64,000 nucleotides of DNA from Sphagnum compactum (taxonomy: Eukaryota > Bryophyta > Sphagnopsida > Sphagnales), in the NCBI GenBank assembly GCA_965153455.1, contig OZ234493.1:7988213-8052212 (forward strand), written 5' to 3'. Below the pieces are notes generated by a model. It was given only the letters and a program-made list of their open reading frames with translations. It ran no database searches and was not told the origin of the DNA. This document shows positions 33,795-45,729 of this stretch, in pieces; position 1 is the stretch's first letter, and every line of letters begins with the position of its first letter. The position numbers and the translations under genes are program-made.

Positions 33795-36281
33795 CACTAG
33801 TAAAAATCAGCCAAAATGTAACCACTCCATTTACGACTACATGCGATTTGTCGTTGTTTGCAACTAGATTTGGGAATATTTGCAATTACAAGACCAACTT
33901 TCAACTATTTTGGTCATTTTCACAACTATGATGCAACTATTGGAAACTTCATCTTATTGGTTGCATCAATTTTACATTTATTTTCATCCATTAATAGGTT
34001 GAATGTCCCATTAGTCACAATAGTCACCAAATTAGTTGCATCCTAAAGGTATTCTACAATCACATAAGGGTGTATTTTAATGTATGTACTAAAATTATAT
34101 ATATGTATGTATGTATATATATTATTCATATAATGAATCTCAAAATTAATATTTGAACTTTGAAATTTGTTCTTCAAATCTGAAACTTGATATTTCAATT
34201 TTGAATTTTAAATTTAAAAATTTTGAAAAAAAACATTTGATCCGAAAAACTGATATTTTTTTTTAATATTTAAATCTGAAACTTGATATTTGAATCTTAA
34301 AATTGACATTTCAATTCTGAATTTTTTTATTTAACTTCCAAAAAATTATTTGATCTAAAAACTGATATTTGAATTTTGCATTACTAGTTTGGAATCTTAA
34401 ATTTATATTTTTAATTCAGAAAATTATTGATTGAGTTTTAAGGGCTTTTTCTACTAATGTTATCCATAATAAATAACTATTATAAATTATTATAAATTAT
34501 TATTTTTATTAATTATAAATTATAGTAAATAATTATTGTTATAACATAGATTTATATTTTATATAATTTATATTTTTATATTAAAAGAAATTAATTAATG
34601 TAATTAATGTTACACTACTTTAAAATCATTGTAATTACTTCATATAAAAATTAATTAGTATGTGCATAATTATTTTTTAATTTAACATAATCACAATCTG
34701 TAATTTATAACTTTAAACATGAATTAAATTTTGAAAAAATTATATTGTAGTTAAAATAATGATTTTAATGATTTTAATTTCACGAATTCTTATACAATAT
34801 TTTAGTTTCTATTTTTTAAAAAAATTATTAATCATTTCTGATACATATTTTATATTAATTTTACTGTAATTATGAAAATTAATGTTATGTTTAGCAAATT
34901 ATTTTATTTATAGTTAATATTTACCAAGTGAAAAAAATTAGTTGACCTACAATAATTTTTACAACAAAAAATGTAATTATATAGTAAATATTGTAACTAG
35001 TTGAATATTATTATTTTTAAAAATTGTGTAAGAATTTATTTTTTAATAAAAATTGTTAATTCATTATTTATAATTTTATAATACATATTTAAAATATTTA
35101 GTTCTTACATTATGGTCATTAACTTACTTTTACAATAATTATATTATCTATAATTCGATCAAATTCTTTAAAATAATAAAATATTTTAGTTATTTAATTA
35201 TTTATGAGTTATGTATTAAATAACTTGTGAATAACTAAATAGCTAGTTTGTTAAATATTAAAAAGTTATTACTTATTTAAGTAATTGATAATGAATACTA
35301 AATATTTATAGTGTATAATTTATAGTTTAAATATATGTAAATTTAATCATTATTAATTAAATGATTATCTAATTATCTAGTGAACCATGTACTTGAATTG
35401 TTTAGAAATCTAAAAGTTAAGAAAATAAGGCATGAAGAAAATTTTGGAGTTACAACTTAGTTTGTGAAGAAGTTGTAACTTCAAAATTTATCCAATATTG
35501 TATGTTCTCCATTCCTATTTTCAACATTATATAAAAAGGGGGTGTGGTCATCTAATTTCACATAAAGAAATTTGTGCACATGGGATGAGCTAATGAAAAG
35601 GCTCAACCCAAAACAAAAAACAAATTATGCACAATTCTAAAGTATTTACATCCTTAACCTACTTATCTAACTAGCTAAGTAAGTACCTAGTTTGACCTAC
35701 CCACCTAAGTCAACCTATGTACCACCTATGTAAGTACCTACCTATATGAGTAAATATTTAATCTAGGAAGGTAGAACCTACCTACATACCTTTTTACCTA
35801 AGTAGGTAAGGAAGTATGTAGCCTAGGTTTGTACTCACCTACTTATGTACTTATTTAAGTACCTACCAAATTAATATTAATATTTAAATTAAATTAATTT
35901 TTAAAATGCCACATGGCATATTTACATTGGGCTATGTGTCATAATATAATATCATCCAAACATTTGAATTGAACGTCTTAGATTATTTCAATATTATTAT
36001 TATTATATTTAAATAATCAAATATTGGGACATGTGGCAACACATCATTTGCCCTCAATTGTGACCAAAATAGTTGCATGTGACAATCCATATACAATGGA
36101 GTCAAAGGATGAATTTGTATTTGTTGATTTTTTCTTTCATCTAATATCTTTTGTCATTTGCAACTAATTTATCACATGCAACTTGTTTCAGGCGACTAAG
36201 GAGATTTTAGTCGCAAAATGTCGATTGTGACTAAAATTTAGTCACAAAATGTAGTCGAAAATACATGTTTTTCTTCTAATC
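33795..36281. mobile_element. CACTA-like non-autonomous DNA transposon, 2.49 kb
   Basis: The left end is CACTAGTAAAAATC and the right end TTTTTCTTCTAATC, a decayed form of the CACTAGAAGAAAA type. Subterminal regions carry TTGCAACTA, TAGTTGCAT and AGTCGC motifs, shared with the element at 17.84 kb. The flanks are GGA on the left and AGA on the right. Joining them gives TGTTGGAGGACTGC, which matches the uninterrupted sites at 33344 and 37919. The interior is extremely A/T-rich with a CTACCTA-type block at 35640-35880, and no transposase frame. Confidence 0.75.
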
Positions 36282-36589
36282 AGAGGACTGCAACTCACAT
36301 TTGTGTGTTCGATTGTTCCCCTCCCCCCTTTTAACTATTTGCAACTACATGGAGTCTAATGTTTGGGGTTGCATAGTGCAAAACCACCATCATCAAGCTC
36401 TGTGAAAGCTTCTAGGTGAACATTTCACTCACAAAGCACCCCCTCTTCCCTAGGGCTTTTCATGTTTTTGTTGTCTATTTGCTTGAATGTTTGCTTTAGC
36501 ATGATGGTGTTTCTATGTGTTTGATTGCTTCCCCCCTTACTATTTGTTTGCAAGGGCAAAAACAACATTGTACATACAATCAATCAACA

Positions 36590-37892
36590 TAACCCAACAT
36601 TGACTACATCAACATGGACAAACTTGGTCAACATGTTAGGAACCAATTTTGGTCCTTGGACCTATTCTAAATAGTGTAAGGCCTTTGCCATCCACCTACA
36701 ACATTAGATGTGAAATAATGTATTCACATATAGCATTTATCATCTTTCAATGTTCGAATGTTAAAAAACACAAAGTTTAACATATAATATAAAAGGTCAT
36801 TTTATAAACTTAATATGTTGTAAATTTATGAAGCCTAAACCCATGGATAAATTTGGTAAAACTTTGTTGAAATTGGTTTAAATAACATAAATTTGTTGAA
36901 CTATGTTATTTTGGTTAAACTAGGATAATTTTCTTATATTTTGATAAACTTGGGTGAACATTTTAAAGCTTGGTTAAACAAACATAAGTTTAGTTAAACT
37001 ACATGATTTTGCTAAATTTGGCTAAACCTAAAAAAATTGTAATTAGTTTTGGTTAATTATTGCTGAAATTGAATAAAATTGTCTAAACCTAGAAAGAAAA
37101 TAATTAGAATTTGTTATCTATTTGGCTAAATTTGAATAAATTCAATTAAACTTGGATATTTAAGTTAAATTTGGTTAAAATTGGTGAAATCAAGTTACAT
37201 TAAGCCACTTAAGTTAAATTTGGCTAAATTTGAATAAATTTGGCTAAACTTGATTTAATATGTTAAATGAGGGATTAAAATGTATTTTGGTTGAACTAAG
37301 GCCAAAACTAGGCTAAATTGAACTAATTAATTTAAGTTTGGCTAAACTTGGTGAAATCTAAAGTTTGTTAAAACCAATACACTTGGCTAAATCAAACTAA
37401 ATTAAGTTACATATGTTAAAGTATGGTACATTAAGTTAAAATAGGATTAATTAAAATAATAAATTTATTTAAAATAAACTAGGCTACTTAGGTTAAATTA
37501 GGTTAAACTAGATTGGATTAAATTAAACTAGGTTTAAATTAATTCATATTAAAATATATACCTAGGCCTATCGAAACGCCACTTATTAAGAAGAATTTAA
37601 ATCCACCTAAGCCTATATTTAAGGGTTAGTTGGGACCTAATATGTCTATCTAGGCCTACTTAAAGTTTATTAGATTATTTAACATTTTTACTTAACCTAG
37701 CTTCCTTAACCTACCCATGTACCTACTTAACCTAGCTCCTTTCATAATTATTAATCATGTAGTTGTAATATCATAGTCATATGAGATTAAAAGTTCTATA
37801 ATCACGATTAAAATCATATATGAATAGGTCATATTAGTCCATGATTACCTTTGGACACTAGTCACAATATGTCTTAGTCATGGATGTTATGT
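36590..37892. repeat. Insertion of TTGGTTAAAC-type degenerate repeats, possible third CACTA-like remnant
   Basis: This block separates two units of the flanking repeat family. From 36870 to 37540 the motif TTGGCTAAA or GGTTAAACT recurs dozens of times with no fixed period, followed by CCTAACCTACC-type sequence (37560-37740). The block ends near TTTTAGTG (37885-37892), which resembles a CACTA right end. No matching left end was found. Confidence 0.4.
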
Positions 37893-37964
37893 TTTAGTGC
37901 AATGTTTGAGTGCGTGGTGTTGGAGGACCACCATCGACGACCTCACCTTTGTGTGTTAAATTCT

Positions 37965-37990
37965 CCCCCCCCCCCCCCCCCCCCCCCCCC
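37965..37990. repeat. Homopolymer of 26 C
   Basis: An uninterrupted C run lies inside a repeat unit whose other copies have runs of 6-9 C at the same place. The exact length may be affected by sequencing error. Confidence 0.9.
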
Positions 37991-38490
37991 ATTTTTGGTT
38001 GTTTGTAAGCACAAAAGACATGTTTGGCATCACGTGGTTCAAATCACTATTATCAAATTCAATGTCAGCTTCTAAGTGAACATTTCATTCACGAAGCAAC
38101 CCCCTAGCCTAGGCCTTTTTGTGTTTTTGTTGTTGGTTTGTTTGTTTGAACATTTGCTTAAACATGATGGCGCTTGTTTTTGTGTGTTCAATTATTGCCC
38201 CATGTTGTCGTTTTGCAAGGATGAAAAGAAAGAGTTCAAGCGCTACAAACTACAAGACAAGGAGTGCCATTGGCAACTCTTGTTTACTCCCCCCATTATG
38301 TTTGTTTACAGGGGTGGGAAGGAGGAAGTCAGTGTCATGTGTTACAAAACCGCCATCGCCGAACTTAGCATTGGCTTTTAGTGAGCAAGTCAACCCTACC
38401 AACTTGTCGCATTTTTTCTGGTTTTATTCTTATTTGCTTGAACATCATTGCGTTATAGGAGTGCAAAAACTCTAGCAAACATCAATAAAC

Positions 38491-38741
38491 ATTGCAACAA
38501 TAGGCACATCTACACCTCCATCAACAACAAAAGCTCTAACAAGTAATAGTAAACGTAGTAAATGTAGTAGTAACAAATACAATTGTGTCTTAACATAGGT
38601 TCTAACAAGCAGCAATAGACATTGCAATAGTAGACATAATTGTGCCCCCATCAGTGGTAGAGGCTTCAACAAATAACGACAAACATGGCAACAATAAACA
38701 CAACTATGCCTCCATTAGTGGTCGAAGCTCCAACAAGTCAA
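38491..38741. repeat. Tandem repeat, four units of about 64-65 bp
   Basis: Units begin near 38491, 38555, 38621 and 38685 with ATTGCAACAATA-like sequence, followed by CC(T/C)CCATCA and GCT(C/T)(T/C)AACAA. Read on the + strand, units one, three and four give a similar peptide (TPPSTTKAL, VPPSVVEAS, MPPLVVEAP), but the unit length does not hold the frame. It lies just upstream of the hAT remnant. Confidence 0.7.
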
Positions 38742-38855
38742 ATTCAATTAAGTTTTTACTTTTTACCTTAAATTACATGCATCTATTTTGATTTAGGATG
38801 GAAAACGAAACCAAATTTCTAAGTCTTTTTTTTTGTATTGTTTAAGACTTAAACA

Positions 38856-41430
38856 ATGGCAACAAAAGAAGGAACAATGGATGCCTCAACCCCATTGCTG
38901 GATAATGCAAATGTTGTCCATGTGATGCAAGTTAGTCCATGTTATGCTCACTTTAAGGGAACAACATCTTCTTCTAGAGGTATTAGTATGAATACAACAA
39001 ATTCTATTAGTAAGGAAGAGGATCGAGTAACATCATTGTTGACTTTACATAAACAAGCCTACTTTGGGTTGCTTATAGTCACAAATCTATCCCATGGGCA
39101 TTTTTTTGGTTGTAAACAATGGAAATAATCTAGATTGTGGTCAAGTTTAACAATTGCGATGTTCCATTTTTTTCCCTCATATTGTACCTCCTACTTTGAT
39201 TGAGAAGAAGACTAACATGGGAAAATGGATAATTGCATACAACAAATCTTTTGGGACAAGTTCTATGAAGTGGCATGTTAAAGTTGAACATGCCAAATCT
39301 TCTTGCTACATATGTTGTCGAAGTTTTTACAATTGAAACCATGGGGGGTTCACAATCTATCAATGATGACGAGGTTAGGTGTATGCAATTGGCCAAAAAA
39401 CGCCCAAAAGTTGTTTTAGGTGCAATTTCATCTTTTTTTGGAAGCCAAAACCCCTTATAAAAAGCAAGATGAAATATAAAAATTGTTTTTAGAGGATTTG
39501 GTGTTGCTTACAACTAAAGGATATTTTCCTTTGAGCACTTGTGAAAACATGTGGATATCTAGATTGGTGTTGAGACTTGATCCAAAGTTAGTGTCCCCTT
39601 CTCGAAAAACATTGTCTAAAGAGATTCTTCCATCCATGGTGGATAAATGTCTAGTTTGTATGTGTGGCCTTTGCTTGATGCAACACCTACAACCACAACC
39701 AAATTTGATTTATGGATGAGTAGAAGGTAGCAAGACATTTTTGTTAATGTGATCAACTTCCAAGTTGTTAATTAGAAGCTTCAACATGTAATGATAGGAC
39801 TCTTTGAGGCTATTAACACTATAGGTGTTGAGTTAACAAAGTACTTGAAGGTGTTGTTGGAAAAGTTCAGGCTCACATCAAAGATCTTGTGTTATGTCAA
39901 AGATGAAGGAACCAATTGGGTACCATGACTACAACCTTGAAGTTAGTTATTTATTGTGAAACATTGAATTTACCTACTCCATTTGATGGAGCATGTTTTG
40001 GGCATGCAATGAATAAAATAGGTCAATATGTAATGATTAATTTTGGAACAATTTCCAACGATTTGGGAATAGTTAACATCAAGTCTACACAAGCTTCATT
40101 CCAAGCTTGCATCACATGACCGAAAAAATTTGGTAAATTGATCATCTTGATTTTGGCATTGTTTGCATTCAAAAGTATTGTTCATGTATTGTGATTTATT
40201 TATTTTTCCCATGTGCATTGTGAATTGTAGGCAAGGGGGCTAAGAAAAGGAGGCAAGCTTGTTTGGATTTTGGTTTACTTGAGCGAAAATTGGTAACTCC
40301 GGTAAAAACACTATTTGCTTCCAAAGTGGTTATGATTGAACAATGTTTAGCGTATCTAGCGGCTATCATCATGTGTTATAAGCCAATAGGATTCCATATG
40401 GACAAACCTAGACAATTGCCAAAACAATTTGTGATGCACTATCTCTTGTTATGTTTGCATGTGTGTTGAACCAACATCATGGATATTGGCTACATTCACA
40501 TGTTTTTACCATTACTATCAAGTTGTATGTCTAGCTTTCTAAGGACAAGTTGGATTTGCAAGCAAAGATTGATGTTGTAAAAGAGATGGATTTGCAAATG
40601 AAAGTGAAACAACTTGATGCTAACATGCAATTATAGGTGGCTATTGTGTTGAGGCCTTTCTTAAATTTCATGGATTTGTTCAAACTATCTAAAGCCCACA
40701 ATATGTCAGCCTTGATGTTAGATCTTCAATTTAAGGACAAAAGTTTGGTCAAGGATTATGTTGGCCATGTTTCATCCATAAAGATTGCTGCAATTTATGA
40801 TACTCAGTTTTTGTTCCCTACCATCAAAAAATTGTATCAGAAACTACATGGGCAGTCAAATGCATCCTCAAGTGTCGTGCAAGAGGTTGTGCGACATTCT
40901 AATGTTGTTTTTGAAATGGGAGTATCTAAGGAAGAAACTTGTTTGGAACAAGTGTTTTTTTAATAATCTACAACCCATAATGAATGCATTTGATTTTTTT
41001 GTTTGTAGTTCATAGATGTTAGTGGACACATTCCAATTACTATTTTTGTTCTTCATTCTATGTGAAAGTACCATTGCATCGGGAATTGTTTTGCTTTTGC
41101 ACATTTGATGTGCCTTTGGAAGAAGCAAAAGACCCCCTTCTATGGTGGTCAAAGGATGAGAAGCGGTTCCCTACAATAACATATTTAGCTAGAGCCAATC
41201 TTGGTATTCTTGGCAGTCAAGTCGAAAGAGACTATGTGTGTTCTCTATTGCATGGATTCTCACAAGCCTTCATTGATTAGGTGCAAAAAACTTGGATCTC
41301 CGTGTTCTTCTCATCAAGAACTGGCCAAATGTCCAACTAGTGGGTTTGAAAAGAAGATAGGAGTTGTAGACTTGGGTAGATTTGGTGATGTTGAAGAGGA
41401 CATCTTAGATGTCATAGATTTTTAGTTTCC
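38856..41430 (+). pseudogene. BED zinc-finger hAT transposase, decayed
   Basis: A start-like MATKEGTMDASTP at 38856 precedes a BED-finger remnant at 39190-39320 (KWIIAYNKSFGTSS and MKWHVKVEHAK). The HVKVEH zinc ligands are kept but the cysteines are degraded. Next come AKKRPKV and SSFFGSQNP, EILPSMVDKC (39620), FDLWMS (39707), PFDGACFGHAMNKI (39976), the hAT hallmark LVTPVKTLFASKV (40290), a middle region with AHNMSALMLDLQF (40696), and the C-terminal dimerisation segment DPLLWWSKDEKRFPTITYLA with GSQVERD (41130-41235). hAT transposases cut and paste their element by a hairpin mechanism. Frameshifts between blocks and many stops make this copy inactive. Confidence 0.8.
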
Positions 41431-41681
41431 CCATGAGGTTGACGGTCATGTAGAGGATCGCATCCAAGATTGGGACATGTATCCCCGAATTTAATTCTAT
41501 GTTGTTCATGCTACACATGGAACATAACACGTAGTTGGGTTCTTTTTTGGTCTTCGAACTCTTATGCCATTATTATCACTTTATAATAGATAGTGGTCGT
41601 TGAAAGTGCATGTGTATAACCTTTCATGTGAATGCAATTGAATTTGCATCTATTTTTTTTATTTTTTTTATTTTTATTTTT

Positions 41682-41963
41682 GGGATTTACAGACTTTACA
41701 TGGAGTGTAAAATAAGGGTAAAAAACATGTAAATGAACCTTTTATTTTATTTTTTACACTTACATTGTTTAATATGGCATGTAAAAAAAGTGTAAGTGTG
41801 ATTCATTTACACTTGCACTGTTTTTACAGGGCAAAAACTTATTTACACAGCCTTACACTTACCTTAGATTACTCATTTGGATTTGAACTATATATACTTA
41901 CACTTATCCAGTGTATAAAAAAAAATTGAAACCCATTTACACTTACACAGAGTGTAAATCCTG
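41682..41963. mobile_element. Foldback element, about 280 bp, built from TTTACACTTACAC motifs
   Basis: The ends GGATTTACAGACTTTACA and, reverse-complemented, GGATTTACACTCTGTGTAAG are inverted repeats. The interior contains further inverted copies such as TTTTTACACTTACA and GTGTAAGTGTGATTC. It could be a hAT-type MITE related to the neighbouring transposase, but no 8-bp target duplication is clear. Confidence 0.55.
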
Positions 41964-43856
41964 AACCATATACACACACAACACTGATCCTAACAAAAGA
42001 GTACCAGCTCAAGTCACAAAGGCATCAAACTGTAAAACTGCAAACTGCAAACCATCACGACCATTTATTTATTTTTTGGCAAATTTTCACACCGTGGTAA
42101 CAAAACAAAACCGCAGTGCAAGTTGTACAAAGGTTTTAGGGAAGGAAAAAATGAGCAAAAGTTTCCACATTTGGAGGGCAAAACTCACATGTCCCATATT
42201 TAGACAGTCAGTTCTTTGGCCAGAACTAGCCAGGATTCTAAAGAAATTCTACTTTCCTGTCTGTCCTCTATCCAAATTTGGCTCATTCCTGTTGTGAATG
42301 ATCGCCAGTCCACCTACTTGTCAAAATTGAAAAAAAGAACCCTGATCACAACACTGGAATGAACCCCATTTCACAAAGAAATAGATGGAATACTGTGTTA
42401 TTGAGAATTACTTTGCACAGCCAACATACCAAAAACTCCCTGCACAGACAAATATTGGAAGTATCATACCAGACCCATTATTGAAACTCAGTTTGGACTG
42501 CCAATATTGGTAAGGACTCCCTGCACAGACAAAGGTTGGAAATATTGTATGGGGACTGTCTCCCTCCTCCTGGTGTATTCAATTCACCCTGAATAGAATT
42601 GAGTCACCTAGTCATCCAGTCTTTAAGATTAGAGATATCTTAGATCCATAATCATAAAAGCCAACAGGGAAAAGAAAAGCGGAGAACCAATTTCACCAAA
42701 TACAGAATAAAGGAGAAGTTTGGACAACATTGCCAGTCAAACCCCATGTCCAGAGACATTCAATATCAACATGTATGGTCATGACCAAGTTACCATAACA
42801 TCATCACTGACTTCATCAGCTCCAGGAAGTAGCTGTTGGACTTTCTCACTTATGTTTTGTTGAAGGGGTGAGCTGAAAAGAGAAAGGAAATGCAAATAGA
42901 TAGGAGAAAACAAAACAAAGAAAAACCAAAAAGGAACCAAACAAGGAAAGAAAAACAGAAAAGAGAATCACACAGAGAACATGAGGGCACAGTAAGCTCT
43001 CCATGCTAGATTAACAAGCTGTTCAAAAGAACCATAAAACCCATGATATACTTCCTTACAGAATAATACGACACCAGAATTGACACCTGTACAAGGTCCT
43101 GGCAACAGCTGTGTTGAAGTTGTAATGTCAGTGCCAACAATCCTGCTGGACGAAGGAATTTGCTCTTTATACCCACTATAACACTACGATCCACCATCAT
43201 CAGTATCATGTATTCCACATTTTGGTGAAATAATAGAGAACAGCCTAAAACCCTTCATCAACAGATCTCTGTTAGCATGTGTGGCACAACTTCACCATGT
43301 CAATTGACAAACATGGTTTGCACAAAGCAACTGCCAGACTGTCCATTTTCCCCTTGTAACAGCAGCAGAAGAGTAAGAATGTTGAAATGTTGCTTTCAAA
43401 TGTTTTTGAGAGGAAAGGCAGTACAGTCCCCAAAATGAACCTCTGCAAGAAAAACACTTTCTAAACTTACACCAACATTTAGCAAGATCAGACTTCTGCA
43501 TCAACTATGATATAAACTGAGAAGGCAAATAAACAAAACCAACGTAAAAGTCACCCTTGTTGTTTTCCTTCATCACACAAAAGGTCCTAATGCTGTTGCT
43601 TAATGTCAATTACAGCAAGCTGCCTAGAAATGTTTCTCCAAAGAAAAAGATACCCTGGAGTTGGGAGCTGTGGTAGGACTCAAAGGCAGCATGTTTCTAG
43701 AGATTAAAGCATGAAATATCACAAACGTTTAAACCATCTTCCATGCTGTTTTCAATTATATGACAGAGCAGAACTTGTATCAGGACACCTACCAAAATTG
43801 AAAAAACTATCAACAAGAAGCACACTAGCTACTTACTTGTCCAAACAGGAAAATAC
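41964..43856. other. Intergenic and probable 3' untranslated region of the cpRNP gene
   Basis: The 42190-42330 part carries a fragment of the GATCGCCA-ended MITE family. From about 42.5 to 43.86 kb the sequence is less AT-rich and non-repetitive, lies directly downstream of the cpRNP stop (which is read on the - strand), and could contain its 3' untranslated exon or a noncoding transcript. No coding domain is seen. Confidence 0.35.
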
Positions 43857-45588
43857 TCAGAATTCACGTGCTCTGGGTGGAGGCTTGTCTCCTGCCAAGT
43901 TCACTCTTATCTGTCTCCCATCATAATCCTGTAGCAGACCACCAGTGTTACAGGATGCAACCAATCACAGCTGAACTTGATGATGAACCAAACAATTCTA
44001 TAGAGTGCAAATTCTGTATGATGAACATAAGAAAAGTAACAGAGTAAGAAGGAAGTTGCCTTACCGCTCCATCCAAATTCTGGATAGCATCATTCACTTC
44101 ATCAGCATTTGAATAGGTTACAAAACCAAACCCACGAGACCTGCCAGTTTCTCTGTCATAGATCACCCTGGCATCCAAAACCTTTCCATAGTCACTGAAC
44201 TTAGCCCGAAGACTTTCATCATCCACTGACCAAGATAGGTTGCCAACAAAAAGCTTGTTTTCACTGTCATAACCACCACCACCACCACCAAACGGCCTAT
44301 CCCGCAGAGGCCTTTCACTGGGTGGCCTTCCACCACCTCGGTTGGCCTGTGGGAAGCTAACTGTCAGAGCTCGTCCTCCCAGCACCTGCAATCAAAACCC
44401 CACCACACAAAGCTTAGTCAAGACAAGAAAGTAACTGACATAGCAACTGTATCAGTTGACATCGAATGGTTAAGATGGTGTCAGGGCAATCAAACATGTC
44501 ACTGCCTCCCCCACAGTCCGCAAATAGTGTGTACAAAACCCTATGAATGAATCACCACTTTATCATCACTTTTGACATCCGGAAACACTATGGGGGCACT
44601 TGAATTCCGTGCTTCAGTATACAGAGAACAAAAAGGTGGTGACCTAGATGCTGACTTGGATATGCTTCCATTTAGGAAAGACTCCTGTAATGGATTGTCA
44701 AGTGAAGGATACAAAATTGAAAAGAGAACCATTACAGTAACCTGTAATTAGGCTAACATTTTCCATAATTCAGTCTCAGCACAATGAGTTCAGGGTCTCC
44801 TCCAAGGACGGAAAAATAGAGCAACAGCAAAAACTTACATATCCATCTAACTTCTCTTTGGCAGCCGTGGCTTCCTCCTGTGATCCCATGGTCACAAAAC
44901 CAAACCCACGGCTTCTGGAAGTTTCTCTGTCATAAATGACCTGGAAAATGAAAACACGTCATCAGCTACATTGGTCCCCCACAAACTGGATATCCCCTGT
45001 CCCAAGGACACCATGACGTTCAGGAAAAGAATCGGCATTTCCATGCGCAGAAATACAAAAATACTACTATAGCAATTTACCTACCTCAACAAGTTCGACG
45101 TTGCCAAAGTCTTGGAAGATCTCTGCTAACTGCTGGCTGTCACACGTCCAGGGCAAGTTGCCTACGTACAGCTTGGGACCTTCCTCGAGCACAGGAGGCG
45201 GAGCGCTAGATTCATAGGGCCTGGAGCGCTGTGGACTGTCGTAAGACGATGGAGTGCTGCTACTGCGGTCATAGCCAGGTATCGAGCTCGGCAAGGTATT
45301 GAAATCTGGAAGCGGAGGCGACATAGGCATATTCTGGGTCAAATAGTCGAGGTTAATATTGTAGATACTGTCTTCCAATTCCCCAGCGCGGACCACAGTA
45401 GTAGAAACATTCTTTACAGACTTTCTCAGCTGCACAATTTTGATTCTACTAGCGAGGCCACCGAGTACTCCTCCTAGAGAAGAAGAAGACCCCCAGGAAG
45501 CGTTGTTCACCAAAACGCCCTCCGAGCGGCTCGTTAGAGAGCCAATCGTTGCACTAGACACAGCCATAGTCATCCTCGATGCAGCCAT
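43857..45588 (-). CDS. Chloroplast ribonucleoprotein with two RRM domains (cp29/cp31 type)
   Basis: Exons on the - strand are 45588-45085, 44940-44839, 44385-44065 and 43928-43857. All junctions are GT-AG and phase 0, giving 332 residues, the normal size for the family. cpRNPs bind chloroplast mRNAs in the stroma and support their stability, editing and processing. Seen: a Ser/Val-rich, acid-poor N-terminus (transit peptide, likely cleaved near VVRA, residues 65-68), a linker rich in Pro and Ser, RRM1 (about 139-214) with LYVGNL and RGFGFVTM, a Gly/Arg-rich spacer with six Gly (235-240), and RRM2 (246-323) with LFVGNL and RGFGFVTY. It ends [12 protein letters not shown] chose MAASRM as the start because the more upstream ATG would add a hydrophobic leader unlike a transit peptide. 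The acidic linker typical of cp31 is weak, so assignment within cp28/29/31 is open. Confidence 0.92.
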
Positions 45589-45717
45589 AGCTACAGGAGA
45601 GAAGAAAAAAAAACCCCGTCCTAAACAAACAACCACGCAAGCTCTCCAACGGAGCGCAAACGCAAGGAACACCACCAAGCGCAGGAGAGAGACACAGACA
45701 GACAGAAGGAGCTTCGG

Positions 45718-45726
45718 TTAGGGTTT
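45718..45726 (-). promoter_or_regulatory. Telo-box in the cpRNP promoter/leader
   Basis: On the - strand AAACCCTAA lies 130 bp upstream of the cpRNP start codon. In plants this motif, near the transcription start, is common in genes for translation and ribosome or organelle biogenesis. A pyrimidine-rich leader (CTGTCTGTCTGTG, CTCTCTCC) follows it. Confidence 0.55.
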
Positions 45727-45729
45727 GGA

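Larger units (their letters stand above)
32880..38400. repeat. Repeat family of about 350-500 bp units, interrupted by insertions
   Basis: Units share TGTTGGAGGAC(T/C)ACCATC, TTTGTGTGTTCGAT, a C-rich run, TTTGCAAGGGC-like sequence, GTGAACATTTCATTCAC, AAAGC followed by C runs, TTTTCATGTTTTTGTTGT, and TTGAACATGATGGCG. They are visible at about 32.9-33.3 kb (partial), 33.33-33.66, 33.66-33.79 plus 36.28-36.56, and 37.89-38.39 kb. Parts are CpG-containing and donor/acceptor-like (GGTGAGCG at 33021), so a decayed gene family is possible, but no protein domain is recognised. Confidence 0.65.
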
